In this document: positions 17,926-26,692 of the stretch, piece by piece
Position numbering within the stretch: position 1 is the stretch's first letter
How the letters are laid out: every line of letters begins with the position of its first letter
Assembly: GCF_017309955.1 (NCBI RefSeq)
Contig: NZ_CP021247.1
Location: 3,187,001-3,251,000 of the forward strand
Source of the DNA: Novosphingobium sp. KA1
GTDB lineage: Bacteria; Pseudomonadota; Alphaproteobacteria; Sphingomonadales; Sphingomonadaceae
Direction of reading: 5' to 3'
Length of the DNA: 64,000 nucleotides
The notes under the pieces: model-generated
Seen by the model: only the letters and a program-made list of their open reading frames with translations
The model's database searches: none
Told to the model about the DNA's origin: nothing
Made by a program: the position numbers and the translations under genes

Positions 17926-17991
17926 GGCGCAGCGCCTAGAGCATTTTTGCGGCTTGGGGAAACCCTCACTGCGCAGGCGCAGCGAGACCTG

Positions 17992-18255
17992 GGCGGCGTG
18001 GACACATTCCGCATAGCCACGGTTGCCCTGCAAGCTGCGCCAGCAAGGCGCGAAGCCGCAGGAAGAGCGGGCCTCTTTCAAGGCGGGGCAACGCTGCTGG
18101 CGCAGCTTGCAGGGCAACCCCTACGGGGCTGGAGGCAAAAGCCGTCCCTTCGGCGTCGGCTCGGCTGGAAGTATCGACATACGCCTGCGCCTCACCTTCT
18201 TGAATTGACGGCTTTTGTCTCCAGCCGTGGCAATGCGGAATCTGTCCACGCCGCC
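17992..18255. repeat. nested inverted-repeat element, A-B-B'-C-C'-A' order
   Basis: Three inverted-repeat pairs are nested. Outer arms A (17992-18022) and A' (18225-18255) match at 29 of 31 positions. Arms B (18021-18045) and B' (18095-18119) are perfect over 25 bp. Arms C (18127-18146) and C' (18207-18226) match at 19 of 20. The single strand can therefore fold into a stem with two side hairpins. Near-perfect arms of this size are unlikely by chance and suggest a non-autonomous mobile element or a palindromic repeat family. There is no transposase, no target-site duplication that I can identify, and no other copy in the window. Confidence 0.85.
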
Positions 18256-18300
18256 TAGCTTCCCTATGCGTAAACACGATTTGATTTGCGCCAACGCGGT

Positions 18301-18313
18301 GTCACTATGTGAC
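18301..18313. promoter_or_regulatory. short perfect dyad upstream of efflux operon
   Basis: GTCAC and GTGAC flank TAT in a 13-bp perfect palindrome about 54 bp before the HlyD start. It has the size of a transcription-factor half-site pair. No regulator gene lies beside this operon, so the binding protein is unknown and the assignment is weak. Confidence 0.3.
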
Positions 18314-18366
18314 TGGTAAAGCGTGAGTACTTTTCCGATTCCCGAGACGCTGGGCGAGGTACGTCG

Positions 18367-19383
18367 ATGAAGAAATCCGTGGTCGCCGCAGTGGTGGTGG
18401 CAATACTGCTGGCGGCCGGGCTGGTCTTCTGGTTCACCCGAAGCGGCAAGGAGCAGGATGCGATCATCCTGCACGGCAATGTCGATATTCGGCAGGTTTC
18501 TCTGGCTTTTGACGGGTCGAGCCGGGTCATCCAGATGGCGGTGGAGGAGGGCGATGCCGTCAGGGCCGGGCAGGTCATTGCCCGGCTCGACACGGTCAGC
18601 CTCGGTCTGCAGGCGCGCAATGCCGAAGCCCAGGTGGCGGCGATGCGCGAAAACCTGCTCAAGCTGCGGAACGGCACGCGCCCTGAAGACATCGCGCAGG
18701 CACGGGCACGGCTCGCCTCCGCGCAGGCTACGGCCCGGCGCGCTGCGGACGATTACCAGCGGGCGCAAACGGTATCCGCAAGCACCGACGGGCGCGGGGT
18801 GAGCGCTCAGGAACTCGATCAGGCGCGCAATGCCTCGCAAGTCGCCAATGCCCAGTTCAAGGAGGCGGAGGCGGCGCTGGGGCTGGCCCTGCGCGGCCCG
18901 CGATCGGAGGACATCGCTGGCGCCGAAGCCCAGGTGAAAAGTGCCGAGGCGCAGCTGGCGCTGCTGACACACCAGATCGATCAGGGCGCGCTCAAGGCGC
19001 CATCGGATGCGGTCGTGCGTTCGCGCCTGCTTGAAGTTGGCGACATGGCCGCACCGCAGAAACCGGTTTACGAACTGGCGCTCACCAGCCCCAAGTGGAT
19101 CCGGGTCTATGTCGAGGAGGCCGATCTTGGCCGGGTCCGCATGGGCCAGCGGGCTGCCGTGACCAGTGACAGTTTCCCCGACCAGCCGGTTGCCGGAACG
19201 ATCGGGTACATTTCCTCGGTCGCCGAATTCACGCCCAAGTCGGTGGAGACCGAATCGTTGCGTACCGCGCTGGTCTACGAAGTGCGGGTGCGCGTGGACG
19301 ACCGGCAGGGCCGGCTTCGGCTCGGACAGCCGGTGACGGTACGCATCGACGCGGGCGCCGCGAAGGCCGGATCGACACGGTGA
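18367..19383 (+). CDS. HlyD-family adaptor of ABC efflux pump (YbhG-like)
   Basis: This 338-residue periplasmic adaptor has an N-terminal anchor (residues 5-24), a lipoyl half-motif (DIRQVSLAFDGSSRV), a long coiled-coil hairpin (about 80-205, including NGTRPEDIAQARARL and its mirror RGPRSEDIAGAEAQV), and the closing half ALKAPSDAVVRSR. The duplicated RPED/RSED wording is characteristic of the YbhG/YhiI subgroup that works with ABC-2 exporters. Its stop overlaps the GTG start of the double-ATPase gene (GTGA). A GAGG ribosome-binding site sits 7 nt before the ATG. The substrate is unknown; drugs or small amphiphiles are typical for this group. Confidence 0.9.
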   Translation: MKKSVVAAVVVAILLAAGLVFWFTRSGKEQDAIILHGNVDIRQVSLAFDGSSRVIQMAVEEGDAVRAGQVIARLDTVSLGLQARNAEAQVAAMRENLLKLRNGTRPEDIAQARARLASAQATARRAADDYQRAQTVSASTDGRGVSAQELDQARNASQVANAQFKEAEAALGLALRGPRSEDIAGAEAQVKSAEAQLALLTHQIDQGALKAPSDAVVRSRLLEVGDMAAPQKPVYELALTSPKWIRVYVEEADLGRVRMGQRAAVTSDSFPDQPVAGTIGYISSVAEFTPKSVETESLRTALVYEVRVRVDDRQGRLRLGQPVTVRIDAGAAKAGSTR

Positions 19384-21140
19384 GCGATTGCACCGTCGTC
19401 TGCGAAGGCCTGCGCAAGGTCTTCGCCGGGCCGGACGGCCGACTTTTCGATGCCGTCCACGATCTGACGTTCTCGCTGAAGCGAGGAACGATTTCGGCCC
19501 TGGTGGGGCCCGACGGTGCGGGCAAGACCACGCTGATGCGCATGTTGACCGGGCTGCTGAAGCCGGATGGCGGGTCGCTCAAAGTGCTGGGTACGGATGT
19601 TGCTGGCGATCCGCAGGCAGTTCAGAGCCGTATCAGCTATATGCCGCAAAGATTTGGTCTTTATGAAGATCTTTCCGTTCAGGAAAATCTCGATCTTTAC
19701 GCAGATCTTCACGGCGTTCCGCAGGAGGTGCGGGCTGAACGTTTCCGCCGCATGCTGGAAATGACCGACATGGCCCGCTTTACCGCGCGGGCGGCGGGCA
19801 ATCTGTCGGGCGGCATGAAACAGAAGCTGGGCCTTGCCTGTACGCTGGTGCGCGTGCCCGACCTGCTTTTGCTGGACGAGCCGAGCGTGGGTGTCGACCC
19901 TCTGTCGCGCCGCGACCTCTGGGAGATCATCGAGCAGTTGATTGCCTCCGATGGCCTCAGTGTCCTCGTCAGTACCGCCTACATGGACGAGGCGGGGCGC
20001 TGCGACGAAGTGCTGGTCATGGATCACGGACGGCTGCTGGCCCAGGATCGGCCCCAGGCGATTACCGCGAGGGCGGCCGGCCTCACCTACCGCGTCACGC
20101 CCGAACCCGGAACGCCAGCGCGCGATCTGCAGGCCAGGCTGATCGATGCTCCCGAGCGGGTGGTGGATGCGGTGCCGCGCGGCGGCGCCGTCCGTTTTAT
20201 CCGCCAGGCCGATTGCCCGGTGGACGGCATGGCGGATCTGCTCCAGGGGCGCCCGGTCGAGCCGCGCAGCGAGGAGCTGGAAGACGCTTTCATGCTGTTG
20301 CTGCGCCAGCATGACGCCGCGAAGCCGGATGCACCGCGCGATGCGGCAATCCCGGAAATGCGTCTGGCGGCAAAGGAAGATGCTGCGGGCGAAGCGGTCA
20401 TTCATGTGCGCGATCTGGTGCGCCGTTTCGGGGATTTCACGGCCGTCGCCAATACCTCGTTCGATGTCCGGCGCGGCGAGATATTCGGGCTGCTCGGCCC
20501 CAATGGCGCGGGCAAGACCACGACTTTCCGCATGCTGTGCGGATTGCTTCCCGCGACCAGCGGAACGCTGGAAGTCGCCGGCGTGAACTTGCGTCGTGCG
20601 CGCTCCGAGGCGCGGCGCAAGATCGGTTATGTGGCGCAGAAATTCTCGCTCTATGCCAATCTCACGGTGCGCGAGAACCTCGAATTTTTCGGCGGCGCCT
20701 ACGGGCTGCGCGGGAGTGTGCTGAAGCAACGGGTCCACGCCATTCTCGGTCGGTTCGGGCTCGACGGTGCGGCGACCAGCGGGGCCTTGCCCCACGGCTA
20801 CAAGCAGCGCCTCGCCATGGCGGCGGGCCTCGTGCACGAGCCGGAGATCCTGTTCCTCGACGAACCGACCAGCGGCATCGATCCGCTGGCGCGCCGGGCG
20901 TTCTGGCGCACGATCACATCGCTGTCGCAATCGGGGGTGACCGTGATCGTCACTACCCATTTCATGGAAGAGGCCGAGTATTGCGACCGCATCGCCATCC
21001 AGGACGCAGGCCGCATGCTGGCACTTGGCACTCCCCGGCAAGTGCGTGAGCAGGCCGGGGGTGAAAGCGTGGACGACATGAACCAGGCCTTCATCGCCAT
21101 CGTCGAGCAGGGCCGGGTCAAGGGAAGGTCCGCGGCATGA
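19380..21140 (+). CDS. ABC exporter ATPase, two fused nucleotide-binding domains (YbhF-like)
   Basis: This 586-residue protein carries two ATPase domains in one chain, about residues 5-240 and 340-575. Walker A motifs are GPDGAGKT and GPNGAGKT. The first signature is normal (LSGGMKQKLGLA). The second reads ALPHGYKQRLAMA, so the usual SGG is replaced by PHG. Comparable second-site wording occurs in YbhF-type exporters, so this is probably a family trait and may make the two ATP sites unequal. It energises the two ABC-2 permeases that follow. GTG start overlapping the upstream stop, and an ATGA overlap with the first permease. Confidence 0.92.
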   Translation: MSDCTVVCEGLRKVFAGPDGRLFDAVHDLTFSLKRGTISALVGPDGAGKTTLMRMLTGLLKPDGGSLKVLGTDVAGDPQAVQSRISYMPQRFGLYEDLSVQENLDLYADLHGVPQEVRAERFRRMLEMTDMARFTARAAGNLSGGMKQKLGLACTLVRVPDLLLLDEPSVGVDPLSRRDLWEIIEQLIASDGLSVLVSTAYMDEAGRCDEVLVMDHGRLLAQDRPQAITARAAGLTYRVTPEPGTPARDLQARLIDAPERVVDAVPRGGAVRFIRQADCPVDGMADLLQGRPVEPRSEELEDAFMLLLRQHDAAKPDAPRDAAIPEMRLAAKEDAAGEAVIHVRDLVRRFGDFTAVANTSFDVRRGEIFGLLGPNGAGKTTTFRMLCGLLPATSGTLEVAGVNLRRARSEARRKIGYVAQKFSLYANLTVRENLEFFGGAYGLRGSVLKQRVHAILGRFGLDGAATSGALPHGYKQRLAMAAGLVHEPEILFLDEPTSGIDPLARRAFWRTITSLSQSGVTVIVTTHFMEEAEYCDRIAIQDAGRMLALGTPRQVREQAGGESVDDMNQAFIAIVEQGRVKGRSAA

Positions 21141-22285
21141 GCGATGCGCGCAACACCTCCGCGGACGGTAGCGGCTTCACCACCCGTCTGGTCGCCCTGG
21201 TGCGCAAGGAAACCCGCCAGATGCTGCGTGATCGCAGCAACCTGATGGTGGGGTTGTTGCTACCGGTCGTGCTGATCCTGCTGTTCGGATATGGCCTTTC
21301 GTTCGACGTCAGGGATGCGCCGGTTGCATTGGTGATCCAGGATCGCTCCGAAACTGTGAGCGAGCTGGTGTCGGGGCTGCGCGGTTCGCCGTACCTCGAT
21401 CCTGTCGACGTCCAGACGATGGAGGAGGCCAGCGGGATGCTGGTGGATGGCAAGGTGGATGCCATCGTCCAGATCCCCGGCGATTTCACCAGTCGGCAGG
21501 TGAAGGGCGGCGCGCAGGTGCAGCTCGTCCTCAACGGGGTCGATTCGACCACGGCGCAAACGCTCGAGGCCTATGTGCAGGGCGCGCTGGCCACCGCCAC
21601 GGCGCGGCAGGCGGATCGCGGCGGCGGTGTGGCCACAGGCACGGTCACGCTGATGACCCGGACCTGGTTCAACGAGGAAGGCAACAGCCGCTGGTACCTG
21701 GTGCCGGGGCTCGTCGTGCTGATCATGACGCTGGTCGGCGCCTTCCTCAGTTCGCTGCTGATCGCGCGCGAGTGGGAGCGCGGAACGCTGGAGGCGCTGT
21801 TCGTCACGCCGGTGCGGCCGCTGGAACTCGTGCTGGCCAAACTGGCCCCGTATATCATCATCGGCCTGATCGATCTGGCGATGTGCATCATCGCGGCTGT
21901 CGTGCTGTTTGCCGTGCCGATCCGCGGGTCACTGGTGGCGATCGTCCTGATGTCTTTCCTCTATCTGCTGGTGTCGCTGTTGGTGGGACTGCTGATCTCC
22001 GGCGTTACCCGCAACCAGTTCGCGGCCAGCCAGGTGGCCCTGCTTGCCAGCTTCATGCCGGCGCTGATGCTGTCCGGATTCGTCTTCGATCTCCGCAACA
22101 TTCCGCTCGCCGTCCGCATCGTTGCGGAGATCCTGCCGGCAACGCACTTCATGGGTGTGATCAAGACGCTGTTCCTCGCGGGCACCGACTGGAGCATGGT
22201 CGCCAGCAACAGCGCGATCCTGCTGGGCTATATCGTGGTTCTCACATTCCTTACGCGCAGAACATTGCGCAAGCGACTGGGTTGA
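21137..22285 (+). CDS. ABC-2 type exporter permease (YbhS-like)
   Basis: This 382-residue permease has one N-terminal membrane segment (about residues 35-50, LMVGLLLPVVLILLFGYGL), a large periplasmic loop (about 55-185), and five C-terminal segments beginning at WYLVPGLVVLIMTLVGAFLSSLL. The segment REWERGTLEALFVTPVRPLELVLAK is the conserved coupling region of ABC-2 proteins. It pairs with the next gene to form a heterodimeric pore driven by the fused ATPase. It is coupled to the ATPase gene by a 4-nt overlap, with one base before the next start. Confidence 0.92.
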   Translation: MSDARNTSADGSGFTTRLVALVRKETRQMLRDRSNLMVGLLLPVVLILLFGYGLSFDVRDAPVALVIQDRSETVSELVSGLRGSPYLDPVDVQTMEEASGMLVDGKVDAIVQIPGDFTSRQVKGGAQVQLVLNGVDSTTAQTLEAYVQGALATATARQADRGGGVATGTVTLMTRTWFNEEGNSRWYLVPGLVVLIMTLVGAFLSSLLIAREWERGTLEALFVTPVRPLELVLAKLAPYIIIGLIDLAMCIIAAVVLFAVPIRGSLVAIVLMSFLYLLVSLLVGLLISGVTRNQFAASQVALLASFMPALMLSGFVFDLRNIPLAVRIVAEILPATHFMGVIKTLFLAGTDWSMVASNSAILLGYIVVLTFLTRRTLRKRLG

Positions 22286-22286
22286 C

Positions 22287-23438
22287 GTGATGGACCGTGA
22301 ATCCGGCCGCGCTCTGCCCCCTATCTTGGCCTCGGTCCTCGGGTGGCTGGGGGAAGTCGCCTTCCTGTTCCGCAAGGAAGTGCTGGCGTTGTTCAAGGAT
22401 CCCGCCAACCGCATCATCCTGTTCGCACCGGCTTTCATTCAGACCTTGCTGTTCGGCTATGGCGCGATCCTCGATCTGCAACATGTGCCCTATGCCGTGC
22501 TTGACCAGAGCCGGGGTCAGGCTGCCAGCGAACTCATCGCGCGGCTTGACGGGACGGGGGTGTTCACCCGGCAGGCGACGTTGGTGAACGCCAGCCAGAT
22601 CGCGCCGTTGATAGACCGTCAGCAGGTGCTGATGGCCGTCACCATTCCCGCCGACTTCGATCGCAAGCTGGCCAGCGGGGGCAATGGCGAGGTGCAGGTC
22701 GTGTTCGACGGTCGCAATTCGACGACGGCGGGATCGGCGGCGTCCTATGTCAGCGCGGTGGTGCAGGCGCTCAACGCCGCGCGTTCGGGCGGGAAGGGGG
22801 TGGCCGTCGTCCGGCGCGCCTGGTTCAACCCCAACCTGGAGTCGCGCTGGCAGATCATGCCGGCCATGATTGCGACGCTGTCGATGCTTCAGACCATGCT
22901 GCTGGCAGCCCTTTCGGTAGCGCGTGAGCGGGAGCAGGGGACATTCGACCAGCTTCTCGTCACGCCGATGACACCCTTGCAGATACTGGTCGGCAAGGCG
23001 CTGCCGTCCATCGTTGTCGGACTCCTGCAATCGACGATCGTGATGCTGATCGTGTTGCTCTGGTTCCGGATACCGATGAGCGGTTCGCCGTTCCTCCTGT
23101 ATTTTGGCCTTCTTTGCTTCAATATCGCCGCCGTCGGCATCGGCATGACGCTATCGGCCTTTGCGCTGAACATGCAGCAGGCGATGCTGTATTCCTTCGT
23201 GCTGATCATGCCGCTGACCTTGCTGTCCGGTCTGTTGACACCCATCCGCAACATGCCGCTGGTCCTCCAGTACGTGACTTATGTGAACCCGCTGAGGTTC
23301 GGGGTCGCCATCGTGCGCCGGGTCTACCTTGAAGGCGCCGGACTTGGCGAGATCGCCATCAACTTCGTGCCGCTACTCGCGGTCGCGGCGGTGACCCTGC
23401 CGCTTTCCGCGTGGCTGTTCCGCCACCGGCTTTCCTGA
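22287..23438 (+). CDS. ABC-2 type exporter permease (YbhR-like)
   Basis: This second ABC-2 permease, 383 residues, has the same layout as its neighbour: an N-terminal segment near residues 45-60, a periplasmic loop, and five C-terminal segments after SRWQIMPAMIATLSML, with the coupling motif REREQGTFDQLLVTPMTPLQILVGK. The start could be the GTG at 22287 or the adjacent ATG at 22290; the protein differs by one residue. Both permeases share about the same folds but are clearly diverged, so a heterodimer is likely. The NodT channel follows 12 nt later. Confidence 0.9.
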   Translation: MMDRESGRALPPILASVLGWLGEVAFLFRKEVLALFKDPANRIILFAPAFIQTLLFGYGAILDLQHVPYAVLDQSRGQAASELIARLDGTGVFTRQATLVNASQIAPLIDRQQVLMAVTIPADFDRKLASGGNGEVQVVFDGRNSTTAGSAASYVSAVVQALNAARSGGKGVAVVRRAWFNPNLESRWQIMPAMIATLSMLQTMLLAALSVAREREQGTFDQLLVTPMTPLQILVGKALPSIVVGLLQSTIVMLIVLLWFRIPMSGSPFLLYFGLLCFNIAAVGIGMTLSAFALNMQQAMLYSFVLIMPLTLLSGLLTPIRNMPLVLQYVTYVNPLRFGVAIVRRVYLEGAGLGEIAINFVPLLAVAAVTLPLSAWLFRHRLS

Positions 23439-23450
23439 GGATAATTGGCC

Positions 23451-24956
23451 ATGTCTCGTGCCCGGACCATTGCCTGGCTGCCGCTTGGCGGCGCGCTTGC
23501 TCTCAGCCTCGGCATGTCGGCCTGCACGGTCGGCCCGAATTTCAAGGCGCCGGCGGTGACCGCCCCCGGCGACTGGTCGCAGTGGCGCAGCGGGAGCGGC
23601 GATGTGGTTGCCGTTCCGGCAGGGACGCAGGCGATTCCGGCGCAGTGGTGGACTTTGCTTGGCGATCCTGTCCTGGACGATCTGGAGCGCAGGGCTCTGG
23701 CTGCCAGTCCCGATCTTCAGACGGCGGCGCTTCATTATGCCCAGGCCCGGGCCCAGCGCGGTGGAATCGCCTCCGCGGCGCTGCCGCAAGTCAACGCCAG
23801 CGGCAGCGTGACGCGTGAACGCATGAGCGAGAACGGTGCGTCGACGCGCCTGTTCAACGCCCTTGCCGGCTCCAATCGGGACGAGATCGCCAAGGTCATC
23901 GGTGATCCGTTCACCGACTATCAGGCGGGTTTCGATGCGGGGTGGGAAATCGACCTCTGGGGCAAGGTCCGGCGTTCGGTCGAGGCGGCGGATGCCGGCG
24001 TCGATCAGCAGGGGGCCTTGCTGGACCTCACGCGCCTTGCGGTTACCGCGGAAGTCGCGCAAGCCTATTTTGCCATGCGAAACGCCCAGATGCAGGTCCG
24101 GGCAGCGTCCGATGACATCTCTCTCCTGCAAAGCCGGGTCGAACTGACGAGTGCCCGGACGGCTGGGGGCCTGAGCGATCACGCGGCGATCGAAACCGAT
24201 TCCGCCAGCTTGCGCGCCTCGCAGGCCGGTCTTCCGGCAGCACGGGCCGAGGAGGCCGTGCAGGCCAATCGAATCGCGGTTGCGCTCGGCGTCCAGCCCG
24301 GGGTTTTGCGGGACGTGTTGAAACCGGCGCCATTCGGCCCGTTGCCGCCGGGCCTGCCCGACATGTCCCTTGGACTACCATCCGAAGTGGCGCTTCGGCG
24401 GCCCGACGTGCGGGCCGCCGAAGCAAGGCTCCATGCAGCGACCGCGCAGATCGGCGTGGCGACGGCTGATCTCTATCCCAGCATCACGCTCGGCGGCGGA
24501 TTTGCCCTGGAAAGCTATCGCTCGCAGAACCTGTTCGACTGGGCGAGCCGGACTTGGCAGATCGGTCCCAGCCTCAGCCTGCCGCTCTTCGATGGCGGCC
24601 GTCGCCGGGCGGCCGTAGAGGTCCGCAAGCTGGAAGAGCGCGAGGCTGCTGTAAATTTCCAGGTCACGGTGCTGAAGGCCTGGCAGGAGATCGACGATGC
24701 GCTGACCGGCTATACGGCTGAATGGCAGGTTCGTTCCGACCTCGCGATGCGGCTGGATCACGCAAGGTCGCATGCCGCGCTGGTGGAGGCGCGCTACCGG
24801 GCGGGACAGGTCAACTACCTTCCGGTGATCGACGCTCGCCGTGCGGTTCTGGGGGCGGAGCGGGATCTGGACGAGAGCGATGCCCGGCTGCGAACCCGCC
24901 TGGCCGCCATCAGCAAGGCCATCGGCAATGTCCCGCCGAGTGATCCGCCAGGTTGA
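23451..24956 (+). CDS. NodT-family outer-membrane efflux lipoprotein (second copy)
   Basis: This 501-residue TolC-like channel has a lipid-attachment-like Cys at residue 25 (LGMSAC) and two OEP repeats. It includes the conserved LRRPDVRAAEARLHAATAQIG and VATADLYPSITLGGGF. I used the ATG at 23451, which has GAGGA 9 nt upstream, rather than the TTG at 23445. It completes a HlyD-ATPase-permease-permease-channel exporter spanning the whole envelope. It is only moderately similar to the NodT protein at 7028-8467. Confidence 0.91.
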   Translation: MSRARTIAWLPLGGALALSLGMSACTVGPNFKAPAVTAPGDWSQWRSGSGDVVAVPAGTQAIPAQWWTLLGDPVLDDLERRALAASPDLQTAALHYAQARAQRGGIASAALPQVNASGSVTRERMSENGASTRLFNALAGSNRDEIAKVIGDPFTDYQAGFDAGWEIDLWGKVRRSVEAADAGVDQQGALLDLTRLAVTAEVAQAYFAMRNAQMQVRAASDDISLLQSRVELTSARTAGGLSDHAAIETDSASLRASQAGLPAARAEEAVQANRIAVALGVQPGVLRDVLKPAPFGPLPPGLPDMSLGLPSEVALRRPDVRAAEARLHAATAQIGVATADLYPSITLGGGFALESYRSQNLFDWASRTWQIGPSLSLPLFDGGRRRAAVEVRKLEEREAAVNFQVTVLKAWQEIDDALTGYTAEWQVRSDLAMRLDHARSHAALVEARYRAGQVNYLPVIDARRAVLGAERDLDESDARLRTRLAAISKAIGNVPPSDPPG

Positions 24957-25109
24957 ACGGCCAGCTTGATGTTGCTGGCGCGTAAAACTTATCAACATCT
25001 AAATTGTTCATTTTGCGGTGCAGCGTGGCGCGCAGGTCTGTCGCTTGCGGGGGCGAATCGGGTAATATTCGTGCTTGCAACGCGGAATCACTTGTGATTC
25101 TATCACGGC

Positions 25110-25424
25110 ATGAGGGCCATGCATCACGATAACAACCTTGCGAAAGAGCGGCTGGTTCAGGGCGGTGCCCTGGCCTTGCTCCTGCTCATGGGTGGTTTTG
25201 TGATCGCCGGACCCAGTGGCGTGCTCGCCTGGGGCGAAAATCAGCGTCTTCTTGAGCAGCGCCATGAAAAGCTGGCCGAACTGGAAGGTCAGCGCGATCG
25301 CCTGAAAAATCGCGTTGCCTTGCTCGATTCCAGCAAGGTTGACCCCGATCTTGCCGGTGAACTGCTGCGCTCGAACCTCAATGTCGCGCGCCCTGATGAA
25401 ATGGTCATGCTGATCAAGCGCTGA
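25110..25424 (+). CDS. ftsB: FtsB/DivIC-type septum formation initiator
   Basis: This 104-residue bitopic protein has one membrane segment (about residues 18-36, GGALALLLLMGGFVIAGPSG), then a short coiled coil (about 42-75, ENQRLLEQRHEKLAELEGQRDRL). That is the layout of FtsB, which links FtsQ and FtsL in the divisome. In alphaproteobacteria a DivIC-like gene commonly precedes pdhA, as here. The start is uncertain between the ATG at 25110 and the ATG at 25119; neither has a strong ribosome-binding site. The upstream gap is AT-rich around 24985-25010, a likely promoter. Confidence 0.78.
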   Translation: MRAMHHDNNLAKERLVQGGALALLLLMGGFVIAGPSGVLAWGENQRLLEQRHEKLAELEGQRDRLKNRVALLDSSKVDPDLAGELLRSNLNVARPDEMVMLIKR

Positions 25425-25603
25425 TTTTGCGCCTTTCAGGGCTTTGCTCCTGAGCTTCGTGGCGCATCATGTTGCGATGCAACATTTCCATTCACCATAA
25501 TTTTTGTGCCGGGTACGGCAAATTTCCGTCATCGCGCTTCCGATTTCCGTCCGGCGTCCTATAAGCGGCCGGTAATCAATCGCACCAACGATGGGGAGTC
25601 CCG
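25425..25603 (+). promoter_or_regulatory. pdhA upstream region with dyad and direct repeats
   Basis: A perfect 7-bp dyad, ATGTTGC-GAT-GCAACAT, lies at 25469-25485. The word ATTTCCGTC occurs at 25522-25530 and again at 25543-25551, spaced 21 bp start to start, which is two helical turns. A -10-like TATAAG follows at 25560-25565. The arrangement suggests a regulated promoter for pdhAB. No known binding protein is implied. Confidence 0.4.
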
Positions 25604-26692
25604 TTGCCCAAAGCTAAGAGTGACGCCGGGTCCGGCGCCGAGCCAGCAGCCGTAGTACCGGCACAGGACGAAGACTTTGCGCTGCGCAGCCTCCAGGAAG
25701 CCCTGGAAGCCGACAAGCGCTACAAGCCCAGCAAGGAAGAGCTGCTTCACTTCTATGAGCAGATGCTGCTCATCCGCCGCTTCGAGGAACGCGCAGGCCA
25801 GCTCTATGGGCTGGGCCTGATCGGCGGTTTCTGCCACCTCTATATCGGCCAGGAAGCCGTTGCCGTAGGCCTGCAGTCCGCGCTCGACGGTGAACGCGAT
25901 TCGGTCATCACCGGCTATCGCGACCACGGCCACATGCTTGCCTACGGCATCGATCCGAAGGTGATCATGGCCGAACTGACCGGCCGCGCTGCCGGTATCT
26001 CGCGCGGCAAGGGCGGTTCGATGCACATGTTCAGCGTCGAACATAAGTTCTACGGCGGCCACGGCATCGTCGGCGCACAGGTCTCGCTCGGCGCTGGCCT
26101 CGCTTTCGCGCACAAGTACCGTGAAGACGGCGGTGTCGCGATGGCCTACTTCGGCGACGGCGCAGCCAACCAGGGCCAGGTTTACGAGAGCTTCAACATG
26201 GCGGCTCTCTGGAAGCTGCCGATCATCTTCGTGATCGAAAACAACGGCTACGCCATGGGCACCGCCGTGAAGCGCGGCTCGGCCGAGACGCACTTCTACC
26301 GTCGCGGCACCGCGTTCCGCATCCCCGGCATGCAGGTCGACGGCATGGACGTGCTCGAAGTCCGCAAGGCTGCCGAAGTGGCTCTGGAATATGTCCGCGC
26401 AGGCAACGGTCCGGTTCTCATGGAACTGAACACCTACCGCTATCGCGGCCACTCGATGTCGGACCCTGCGAAGTACCGCAGCCGCGAGGAAGTTCAGGAC
26501 GTGCGTGAAAAGCGCGATCCGATCGACCACGCGAAGAACGAACTGATCGCCATGGGCGTGGACGAAGCCGCGCTCAAGGACATCGACAAGCGCGTGCGCG
26601 CGGCCGTCGCCGAATCGGCTGACTTCGCCGAGAGTTCGCCCGAGCCCGAAGCTGCTGAACTTTATACTGACGTCCTGGTGGAGCGCTACTGA
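25604..26692 (+). CDS. pdhA: pyruvate dehydrogenase E1 alpha subunit
   Basis: This 362-residue subunit of the pyruvate dehydrogenase complex, with PdhB, decarboxylates pyruvate using thiamine diphosphate and acetylates the E2 lipoyl group. The ThDP motif is [17 protein letters not shown], followed by IFVIENN, and the conserved phosphorylation-loop region [15 protein letters not shown] is intact. The start is a TTG with GGGGAG 5 nt upstream; the ATG at 25591 is out of frame. Its stop overlaps the pdhB ATG (TGATG), so the two subunits are translated together. No E2 gene is visible in this window. Confidence 0.95.
   Translation: MPKAKSDAGSGAEPAAVVPAQDEDFALRSLQEALEADKRYKPSKEELLHFYEQMLLIRRFEERAGQLYGLGLIGGFCHLYIGQEAVAVGLQSALDGERDSVITGYRDHGHMLAYGIDPKVIMAELTGRAAGISRGKGGSMHMFSVEHKFYGGHGIVGAQVSLGAGLAFAHKYREDGGVAMAYFGDGAANQGQVYESFNMAALWKLPIIFVIENNGYAMGTAVKRGSAETHFYRRGTAFRIPGMQVDGMDVLEVRKAAEVALEYVRAGNGPVLMELNTYRYRGHSMSDPAKYRSREEVQDVREKRDPIDHAKNELIAMGVDEAALKDIDKRVRAAVAESADFAESSPEPEAAELYTDVLVERY

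Larger units (their letters stand above)
17926..18366. other. 441-bp divergent intergenic region with nested repeat element
   Basis: This gap separates the start codons of the ABC-F gene (minus) and the HlyD gene (plus). Most of it, 17992-18255, is the nested inverted-repeat element listed separately. A small perfect dyad, GTCAC-TAT-GTGAC at 18301-18313, sits ~54 bp before the HlyD start and could be an operator. GAGG, 7 nt before the ATG at 18367, is the HlyD ribosome-binding site. No supported protein gene lies here. Confidence 0.75.

Noticed and set aside
17992..18255. Inverted-repeat element as an insertion sequence
   Set aside because: The region is too short for a transposase and encodes none, so I list it as a repeat element only.
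24960..24979. GCCAGC-N8-GCTGGC hairpin after the second NodT gene
   Set aside because: Only 6 bp, with no T-run following, so not a convincing terminator.
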